Source of the DNA: Fasciolopsis buskii
Lineage: Eukaryota > Platyhelminthes > Trematoda > Plagiorchiida > Fasciolidae
Direction: 5' to 3'
Length of the DNA: 64,000 nt
Assembly: GCA_008360955.1 (NCBI GenBank)
Contig: LUCM01001540.1
Coordinates: forward strand, 1 to 64,000
The first letter of the stretch is position 1. Each line of letters begins with the position of its first letter. Shown one piece after another: positions 56,122 to 64,000 of this stretch. The position numbers were made by a program, and so were the translations under genes. The notes under the pieces are model-generated. The model worked only from the letters and a program-made list of their open reading frames with translations. It made no database searches and had not been told where the DNA came from.

Positions 56122-57129
56122 GTAAGTCATGTAACTAGTTTTTACACATTGGCTTTATTCATGTGCTGAACTTCAAGCCCGGTCAACCGATACTTAGGTG
56201 GAACACATCGCAGCCGATTGCCGAAAGGACTTGCACCAGAGCTATTAGTGGGCAAATTGCATGCAGAATTTCAAATGAGCTCGTTTTGGTTGAGGATGTA
56301 TATGGTCGGGTTCATCTTTATATCTGAGTGATCTTCAGAATCCTCAAAAACGACCCAACATGGCGACTTAGAGATGGGCTGCCGAATCACTATGAAACCG
56401 AAACCCTGGACATTCTCTGTTCAGACCTTATAAGTATTACCATTTTCGGTCCAAATACACCTTTCTTTTCATCTAATCCAAAACAAAATGAATGAAAGCA
56501 AAGTGCAAACATTTAAAATAAAATAAAACGATCCGTTATGCATTATCAACGTTCGAATTACTATGGGAAATCATAAAAGTACCGTTCAATGGTTTCATTT
56601 TTGTTGGAACCCATCGTGTTCTAAGGAATGCACGAACTCGGGAAAACGGTTTCGAAAAGAACAAGAAAGCCGGTAGGCTGTCAGACTGCACTCTCGACGG
56701 TTTATTGAAATTTTACTATCAAATTTTGCAGGTCTCAGGCCGTTAGACACATGATTGATGATCTGTCTATAAAAAGCTGATAACTCAGCCTGGTTAAAAC
56801 ACCTGTCCAATGTCTTCGTGTTCAGCAATAGCCAGTTGAAGGTTGATTCAATTCAGTTCGCATCACCATTAATCTTTCATTAACATGTTCTATTTTCCAT
56901 TACTGCTTCACGACACCTTATTCGGTGTCGTGAATGAAGAATCGAACGATTCTATGTCAAAGCCTAGAATGGCGGAAACATCTCGATTACAAAAAAACTA
57001 CCAACTGCGATATTCGGTCATAGCACCTAAAGTATTCCACAGTCGCGTCAAGGAATTTCGTGGATCCGGTAATCTAACTCGGCTTATTCGGGACAGTTCA
57101 TTGGTCTGGGCTTCCATACACTTCCACGA
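56122..57129. other. Unassigned sequence
   Basis: If 55969-56121 is an exon, this is intron. Open frames at 56595-57142 are not recognised. Confidence 0.35.
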
Positions 57130-58255
57130 AGCTATGGACTGACCACTTTGACCCATCGTTCATCCACGACCTGCCTCGGAGAATTGTGTATACCGGGATT
57201 GTGCACAACCCATTTCCCAGCCGCCCAAATCCATTCGAATTTGGTGCCTCTTCGATTTGCTGCCCAGTGTTCTACTCTTAGCCCTAGCATTGCTAATACA
57301 ATTACCCCACTGTATTCTAGCAATAATGCGAAGGCACTGGTATTGAAACACTCGCGGTCTTCCCGTATTCGTCCTCAATGGTTATGTTTCTGAGTTGTAA
57401 AGCCGAATCGATCTTACGTAGTGTATACTCGGTCTTTGCTTTGAAATGTGGATATCGCACGGACACCATAGATGTCTCAAATTCGTCTGGGGCAATCCAG
57501 CCTTCTGCATAAGCGAGGATACTTCAGTCAGTATGCGTTCATCAAGTATAACTGCCTCCCTTCTAAAAAAGCCTGTCCATCTCGTCCAAGTAATCTGGTA
57601 CAAATCAAGATTAGGCATCGAGCCAGTCCAGTCCAGCAATGACATTTTACAATCTGAAGGCGCAAAGCTCATCCCACTTAACTACAGTATCCTTCAGATG
57701 GTTGAGATACTATAGCTGCCTGTCTAGGTTCTTGCTGTCAAACGCCACGTCATATTCTGATTCAAACAATCTGCTGTCCTATCGACTATCAGTGTCACTA
57801 ATTTCACATGAGACCCAACCACTTCCATAATCATCTCAGTCAAATTTAATGAAGAAGAGGTAAGCAAACATTGTAAGCATCAACTCGGGTTCTGCTTTTG
57901 CATGAAGAAATTGGGAACGCAAAGAAAATTTCTGTAGTATGTCCTTCATTGAGAGACAGCGCCACAGAGCTGCACGATCGACTGAACGGAAAGCCACATT
58001 CAGATTAAGAAAACCTCAGATCGTGGGTCTAGGAATAGTGTATCACTGCTGTGGCATCTGTCGTATAGCGAGGACGTTATTGATGTAACTCAAACCGGAT
58101 CGAAAACCTGCTTGATTTTCACTCTTGTAATCTTTGTGAGCCCTAGGTAACTGGCGGAAAGTGATACACGCGAATGGTTTGTGTATAATGTTAACCAAAC
58201 TAGTTTCTCTGCTGTTTTTTCACAGTGGGATCTATCTCCACTCATGTAAATTGGT
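57130..58255 (-). mobile_element. LINE RT fragment (family beta), antisense
   Basis: On the minus strand the order is SENQAGFRSGLSYINNVLAI at about 58110, a FRSVDRAALWRCLSMK relic at about 57980, a decayed YADD region, then SFAPSDCKMSLLDWTGSMPN, TNLRHLWCPCDIHIS, VRSIRLYNSETW and VFQYQCLRIIARIQWGNCIS at 57160-57670. This is the RT core and thumb of the same family as 31560-32245. Many stops. Confidence 0.7.
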
Positions 58256-58889
58256 AAAACCACCTATGCACATCTGTCGTTAGGATTATGCTTCTTTTTC
58301 AATTCGTGTTGTCTCTGCTGTTAATGTCTCACCACTGTCTTTGAAGGTTCAGAAGCCCCAAGACTTTTTGAAAAATCCACTTTCCTGATAGTCGCATAAA
58401 GCCCAGTCATCATCGCACTATCACCTCGCCTGTCAATCAACTCTGTCTCTAGAGCGGAAACGTCCACCGATCATTTAATCTAATGAGAACAGCCTAGCTG
58501 AACCAGCACGAAATCATGTTTCATTAAGTGATAACACTAAACATCTATAGAACATCTGCTTGCATATTTGCGGCTGTTTGGCTGTCATTAACTTCGTCAA
58601 TTGTCCAGGCCACGCTCCTCTCGTTTGACGCGTTTCAACTGATTTAGTAGGTGTTTTGTTGTCGAATTCGGACAGCGTATTCCAATTGGTTGATACAGCT
58701 CACGATATAACCTCAATTTGCATATCCGCATTTTGGCATTCCAGTCACTCCTTGGTGTCAGCTGTTAGCCAAATAGATAGCGTGGTCCGGATCGGGTCCT
58801 GACGTCTACGCGCCCGGATCCCGAAACGACCCGATTGCATCCACGTGTGTGTTGATTCAATTTATGCCTTCTTTCTCCAACCGTCTCCC
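58256..58889. other. Unassigned sequence
   Basis: Nothing recognised. Confidence 0.35.
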
Positions 58890-59075
58890 GTTTTACCTAC
58901 CCAGGATTCGAGAACTGTAATTCAACTAGCTGCATCTAATGTTTCGTCAAGATATTTCCTGCTTACCTCAGGAGACGAAGCAGCTCAAGCTGTGGGTCAG
59001 CACGGTGTAGGAGTATTCTTGAGTGGCTTAGATGAAGCTGCCCTTCACTGTTTCCAAACGCCATGAACTTATCCG
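58890..59075 (+). mobile_element. LINE endonuclease fragment
   Basis: Encodes TQDSRTVIQLAASNVSSRYF, then LLTSGDEAAQAVGQHGVGVFLSG and DEAALHCFQTP. It resembles the endonuclease region after the SETRIQD motif in RTE-like LINEs (cf. LGDVAASAFRHGGVRVA at 48750). It ends where the gypsy fragment begins. Confidence 0.5.
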
Positions 59076-59089
59076 CCTGATTACCGTCG

Positions 59090-59430
59090 ATGACCTCTGA
59101 ATGGGCGGTTCTGATAGTGCTCTTTAAGATGCGGGACGATGCGCTTCTTTTTGGGTTGACTACTGTCGTCTGAACAGTGCCCCGAAGAAAGACTGGTTTT
59201 ACTGGCCGAGCAATCGACCAAACTCTAGACTCGCTCGGTGGTTTCTCCCATTTCACTACGCTGGATCTGGCCTCGAGGTACTGGCGGGTTCAGTTACACC
59301 TGGTTGGACGTTTCAAAACGAAGCTTACTGTCCCTTGTAATCTGTATGAGTTCCAGACAATGCCGTTCGGCCTTGTCTCCCTGACTTGCACACGGCCCCA
59401 AACATTTCAAGCAACAGTCTGCGAATTCTG
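59090..59430 (+). mobile_element. Ty3/gypsy reverse-transcriptase fragment
   Basis: The + strand gives IDQTLDSLGGFSHFTTLDLA, then SRYWRVQLHLVGRFKTKLTVP, LYEFQTMPFGLVS and TFQATV. These are the gypsy RT motifs: the FTTLDLASGYWQ catalytic-Asp block, KTAFTVP, YQFxxMPFGL and ATFQ. Upstream, a decayed SEWAV..IVL...DD stretch corresponds to SPWASPVVLVKKKDG. The YVDD part is missing and no LTRs were seen. Confidence 0.75.
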
Positions 59431-59619
59431 TATTCATTCCACCAATAAAATTTGCCCCTTAATTCTGTGCTTTTCTTTGGATTGTTGTAACTGCGCGTGC
59501 TCTAACGGTATACCCTTGTTCTTCCATTAACATCAACATTCCCATTTCAAACTGTCAATATCCCGTTATCATCCACCGGCTATTGTGAGTCTGTGTCGCA
59601 CATAACCTAACCTAATTGG

Positions 59620-59860
59620 CAAAGAATTATGAAGAAATCACGTCTGTGGTTCTTATGTGGACTCTTCAACGGAGAAAGTTCGTGCACACTTCTGACACTA
59701 TACGTTGAATTCTGGTGAGATACCAATTCGGGCTGTACAAGTATAAGCATGTTTGGACGACACAGTACTGGATATGCATACCTGGCGAGCGGCAATAGCC
59801 GAGAAAACGGTCGTGTGCTTCCAGGGAAATTTCGTTCATTCATCTACATACTGCATGCAC
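59620..59860 (+). repeat. Hammerhead-bearing repeat, copy 3 (segment order B then A)
   Basis: Segment B (59620-59720, starting GGCAAAGAATTATG) runs without interruption into segment A (59720-59860) through TTGAATTCTGGTGAGATACC. This is probably the natural unit order. More diverged than copies 1 and 2. Confidence 0.7.
59770..59824 (+). ncRNA. Degenerate hammerhead ribozyme relic
   Basis: Stem I (GCATAC 59776-59781, GTGTGC 59813-59818) is kept, but the core box reads CTGGCGA, stem II is rearranged to CGGC/GCCG, and stem III is no longer palindromic. Expected inactive. Confidence 0.6.
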
Positions 59861-60535
59861 GTAATTGCTATTACCGCCAATGGTGGCAGCAGTTTTACAT
59901 TTACGTTCTCACAATTGCTTTCGGTCATTTCCGAAGATCCAGGTCAGGTAATGTTCCCGTGGTTCACGCATCTCATTGTATGGATCGGATGCTAGATATA
60001 TTTGGGCGAGAGATAATTCACGACTGCACATGCCAAAGAAAGGTGTTACTTTTTAGGAATCTAAACGGGAGACATCGACGTAAAAGTCTCTCTCAACGCA
60101 GTTGACCATTAACTCAACTGCGGAACGTGAAGGAATGGTACTGTAATTGGCTTTACGCCTGAGTTTCGTCGGACTGTTTCACTAGTTATCGGTGGTTGCG
60201 CGACTCTGGACGGTGCCAAACAGATCACGATCAATACACAAGTGTGGATGTAACCCGGTCTTGCCAGGCAGCGAACAAGTGCAGAAGGCAAGATGAAATT
60301 GAGACTGCGTCATCCCATTAGCTACCAGCGGCCAGCCGACATAGTGGCGTGATGGGAAGGCAAGGGCGCGGATATGAAAACCGAGAGCGCCTTATCATGA
60401 GTTGGGTCAACCAATCAAGATAAGCGGTCCAGATTCGACAAAAAACGCCAAGAACTAAATCGCATGTAATGCATCAGGCGAGATGAACCAATCAAGACGC
60501 GACCCGGACAACCAATGGAATGATGGGAGTCGCAC
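59861..60535. other. Unassigned sequence with a cluster of CCAAT motifs
   Basis: AACCAATCAAGA occurs at about 60409 and 60487, with another CCAAT at about 60511. It sits 3' on the minus strand of a LINE-leader-like segment. No gene recognised. Confidence 0.35.
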
Positions 60536-60539
60536 AGGT

Positions 60540-61010
60540 GCAACAATGCAAGTAAAGCAACTTGTAAATGTGTGATGTTTTTACTGAATAGACGAGAAGC
60601 CGTGTCTGCCGGTGGACTCTGGTTGCTTTCACTTGAGATAGTTGAAGAGACGATAACGATCTAAAGATAGGATGAGTCTGGTGAAGAGTAGTAATCAGTG
60701 AGGAGAAATATCGATACATGACAGGCAATACTGGGGAAACTGATTCTGATTCCGTTCGACACAAATGGTCGGTGCAATCTCGTCCATCCTGCTGGACGAC
60801 CGATGCAATGTTAAAGTTATTTTTTGTGTTGAGAACAGGAGTAGCTAAGCGAAAGCGCCTCTGTTTAGATCGATTATCCTTCCATCCATTGTTTCTCCAG
60901 AGCTTTCGACTCACTGACATTCTGGGCATGATTGGATCTTCTGCTTGAGATAAGCTCATTGAGTGATGGTGTCGTGCAAACCGTCGTACTAAGTCAAGAT
61001 GCAATCCTTA
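60540..61010 (-). mobile_element. LINE 5' leader-like segment (copy F)
   Basis: On the minus strand, GCTTATCTCAAGCAGAAGAT and CCAATCATGCCC match the alpha leader at 3028-3062 and in copy D. It is followed by collinear weaker blocks (GGATAATCGATC, GCATCGGTCGTC). No downstream endonuclease was found. A 170-codon open frame here (60492-61004) is probably non-coding leader sequence. Confidence 0.5.
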
Positions 61011-61339
61011 TGTAACCCAAGCAAGTGGATAGTTGCATCTCACCACTTAGTCGTATGTCAGATGAAGTGTCATCTTGTGTACTCGATTGGCATTGACCGA
61101 CTTGAGGCATTTGTAGTGTCGGTTTGACATCCGATTATCCGTCGAGCATTCACAGCAGCAGTGAGGTCAGTTGAAAGATGAGGTGCAAAAACATGGGCGT
61201 TAAAGAAAGAATTTTTGCGACGACTTACGGTGCTTGAATATTTTTTCTTTGTATTGTTAGTTTATGGTCAGATAATTTGGTCAGTAACCTTTATCTTACC
61301 TTTTATTTTATTTTCTTCTTCTTTGTTAATGAAGCGACG
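61011..61339. other. Unassigned sequence
   Basis: Nothing recognised. Confidence 0.35.
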
Positions 61340-61399
61340 ATTTACATCATTTTCGGGAAGGGTGGGATCGTCCGATGACGTCTATACTGACAAAACTGC

Positions 61400-61770
61400 G
61401 CATCCGAGCTTTCCCGGTTGGGGGTCGTCGCAGATTTCTACCCACCAGATTGCAAGGGCGAGCCTCCGCCTGAAGGTAAAGCATTCTTGGTCACCCCGGT
61501 TATGGTATCAATTTAAACATAATGTACTGGGTTTTATGATTCAGTCTTGAATGGATGAATTGAATATGTATAGCCTAGGGGGGTTGAGAAGTGTCTTGCG
61601 CATGTTAACAAATCGAATTCCTAGCTCTATGTTGTAGGCCAAAGGAGGTAACTGGAAGATGGGTCGTACTGTTTGGTCGACGACATGCCAAAGAGCTATG
61701 AAAGCCTCCGGCCAAAGGGCTGGGTTTTATAAGCAGAATTTGACTACCGGTATAGGGTTCACGGGTTCAC
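61400..61770 (+). mobile_element. Weak LINE RT C-terminal fragment
   Basis: The + strand frames include IARASLRLKVKHSW near 61460 and LRSVLRMLTNRIPSSML, GGNWKMGRTVWSTTCQRAMK at 61580-61700. These resemble KARASFxxLKHLW, LGHVLRMxxxRIPxRAL and WKMGRxGQSxTWQRxMK of LINE RT C-termini. Heavily decayed. Confidence 0.4.
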
Positions 61771-63689
61771 CGATGTGGTGTTTGCAGAAAATGCGTAATA
61801 TGGCTGGATTCCACAGTTCTTGCACTCGAAACATTTCTTTGTCTGTGTTTTTGTTCAGTTGGTTATTTTGCCGTCAACTTTTCCTCGTTCCTCGTTATAT
61901 TTTTCTCCACTGAGTGATGGTCTTGTGAGCTGGCGTTCGAAACCAGAACACTTTGGTGCAGAGTAAATAGCTTTAAAACTGAACGGAGCATCTCATTTGT
62001 ATGTAACATTCATTGACACAGGTCTTTGAACGTCTAACGGGACGACTGATGTCAAGGTGTCTTCCATTTTCGAGGTCCACTTGGTTTGGTCTCTCACCTG
62101 GTGTCCGCCGCTGAATACAGAGGTGCCTTTAATCCGCTTCGAATATTTGCTTGACTGCTTAGTATTGTAACGATAACCGCGTAGAGAGTATCATGTGAAA
62201 CTCAAGTGAATGGTTATCTAGAAACAGCTTTGGAAGAGGAGAGGGTTACTTATTGATGAAACCGTAGGCCTGTCATGAATAAAAGCGGGCACGGATCAAG
62301 GTGATCTGAGTCTGTGGGCGATCGAACCATGGCATCAATGGTCAGTGACAATGTGATAGATCTGACTGCAATGCTGTGATGTCGAAGAAGGGGACTAGGT
62401 TAGGCGATGTCCCTTTCTGTGGCAAAAGTTGATGTTCATAAACCGCCTATATTTGAAACAAATCTGAATGTTCCGGTCATCCTAGTCAGTTCGACAGGCT
62501 CGGACAGTAGATATGCCCCTCTGTTTCACCAGAGCAGTCAAACTGGACGTTGATATCGCCACCACCGACAGTGATGGCTCTCACTGAATAATGCCCACAT
62601 AAATCTGATCTTAAATAGGTTATGTTTTACTAATAAAACGTTTGCCTGATAATCACATAAACTAAACGATTTTTTGTTATATGAACGCCTAGTCACATGC
62701 GGATTCTTTCCTGAAATAAGCCTTCAGTGGTTTTGGGTGCTAGCACACATTTTCCTGTCGAAACAGTGAAGAAATTATGGGTGCGTTGTTCATAACCTGT
62801 TTGTTCCTGGCTATTTCAACCAAGTTCAACCACTTCAGCCAGTTCCCATATGTTTTACCGGGTTTCATACGTCCATACTGACTTCAAAATTCCAACATCC
62901 AGCGGTGGGTATTAGCTTTTCTGATGCAGTATTCAGACCGTGTTCGAATACAAATATGACCCTAATTACATTATTGTATCTTGCCTCCATAATGGTTGGG
63001 TTTATGTGGTATATATCAAGGCTACTCAAATGTCAAGTGAGTTTTCTATATGAGCGACCAAAACTTGCCCAAAATCATTCCATTCACCCAGTTGTTTCTG
63101 TCTGTGCAACGTTTTAGCCTTAGAAAACATCACCTTTGGACCAAAATTTGATTTCGGTATCAATTTTTTTGAAGTAGTTGTTAGTTCGAGTAAACCGTTG
63201 AACGCTGGAATGATCTAAACAACAACGTGCGCTTTTCTAGCCTCGTATTTGTGTTTAGATTTTGTTCGTACCATGTCAGTTACAATAGATCAACTTGAAG
63301 TTGAAAATGTATAGACGTGAAGCCAAGGTTTAAGCTTTGCAATAAGCAGAATAATCCGAATGTTCTGCTTCGGTAGTTTCACAAAACTGTCACGATTTAT
63401 TCTTCAGCTAACGTTTGTGCAAGTGGAGTCGTTTTTCAGTCGTATATGACATCAGTTGCAAGATTCGGTCTGTCACAGTGAGGTAAACTCGTGAAAGTGC
63501 CTCCGTCTACAAATAAATTTATGAATGTCCCAATCCATACAGTAGTTTCTCAGTTTCTCATGATCTTTGTTAAAACCAATCGGAAAATCACGCAGTCTTT
63601 GAGCTTAGAAGCAAACGGAACCAACTCATCCGTTCGTTCCATGTTGCCAAACTTGCGAATAATTTCTGCCGTGTTAATAGAACCATGAT
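61771..63689. other. Unassigned sequence
   Basis: No gene, RNA or repeat recognised. Confidence 0.35.
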
Positions 63690-63830
63690 TATCAGTGGTT
63701 CGTGTTCACTCCTTCCTCTTTTATCTTTTGTCGAGTTCGGCAACAAATGCCACACAGATAATCCACCCGGCCTGAAAGGGCTTATCACCCGCTCTTATCG
63801 ATCGAGACACATTGTCGGGTACCACAAAAT
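63690..63830 (-). mobile_element. Possible gypsy integrase C-terminal remnant
   Basis: The minus strand reads ISPFRPGGLSVWHLLPNST and KDKRGR. This resembles the SPFRPGDLVWLL segment near the GPY/F module of Ty3/gypsy integrases. Only about 25 residues support it. Confidence 0.3.
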
Positions 63831-64000
63831 CCGTCAGCTTTGATGCCCGTTTACGCCGGTGTACTACCGTTTGGTAGAATTCACACGGGCGGGTTTTTTC
63901 CAGGCGTCATAGAACGGCCTGCGGAATTCTGGTGCTCTGTTAGGACGGATAAGTTAGTCAAATTAATAAGCACTGACCGGTCAGCATTCGCGTTTCCCAC

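Noticed and set aside
60492..61004. A 170-codon open frame on the minus strand
   Set aside because: It overlaps a segment collinear with non-coding LINE leader sequence, and its residues match no protein family.
1..64000. CRISPR arrays, operons or other prokaryotic systems
   Set aside because: No regularly spaced identical repeats, and the gene structure is clearly eukaryotic with GT-AG introns.

Overview
The window looks like a piece of a flatworm genome, most likely a digenean trematode (fluke). It holds one recognisable host gene: a complete, intron-rich orthologue of MAU2/SCC4, the TPR-rich partner of the cohesin loader NIPBL. It lies on the + strand from 1624 to 53419, in nine coding exons with canonical splice sites, and encodes about 711 residues. 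Exons make up only about 2.1 kb of 51.8 kb; the rest is introns of 0.9 to 12.5 kb filled with decayed transposable elements. The organism call rests on the metazoan MAU2, the repeat mixture (RTE-like and CR1-like LINEs, Penelope-like elements, a Merlin DNA transposon, tRNA-derived SINEs, Ty3/gypsy fragments, hammerhead-ribozyme repeats) and TA-rich microsatellites. Genus cannot be set from sequence alone.

Layout. 1-1552: a degenerate antisense LINE 3' end ending in a (TA)n tract, then unassigned sequence. 1553-2181: probable 5' UTR and MAU2 exon 1. Intron 1 (2182-9295): a near full-length but decayed sense LINE (family alpha, about 2950-6990) and an antisense CR1-like LINE fragment (7190-9050). 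9296-10423: exons 2 and 3. Intron 3: two Penelope-like copies meeting at a (TA)n tract (10880-13260), an internally deleted family-beta LINE (14160-14426) and a SINE fragment. 18189-21558: exons 4 and 5. Intron 5: a composite repeat island (22185-22893) with a hammerhead ribozyme whose core is intact, a Penelope-like terminal segment and a tRNA-derived SINE, then another LINE fragment. Exon 6 at 24639. Intron 6: two 5'-truncated antisense alpha LINEs, an inverted-repeat element, a SINE and a beta LINE fragment. Exon 7 at 36905. Intron 7: a CR1-like fragment joined to an antisense alpha LINE (38150-42290), and a Merlin transposon with both terminal inverted repeats (45405-46234). Exon 8 at 49680. 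Intron 8: a young 5'-truncated alpha LINE with a perfect 13-bp target-site duplication (51773-53139). Exon 9 and stop at 53345-53419.

Downstream (53420-64000) there are two further hammerhead-repeat copies, one orphan exon-like segment (55969-56121), beta LINE and gypsy fragments, and much sequence I cannot assign. No intact transposon gene was found; every transposon ORF carries frameshifts or stops. No protein-coding gene other than MAU2 could be named.
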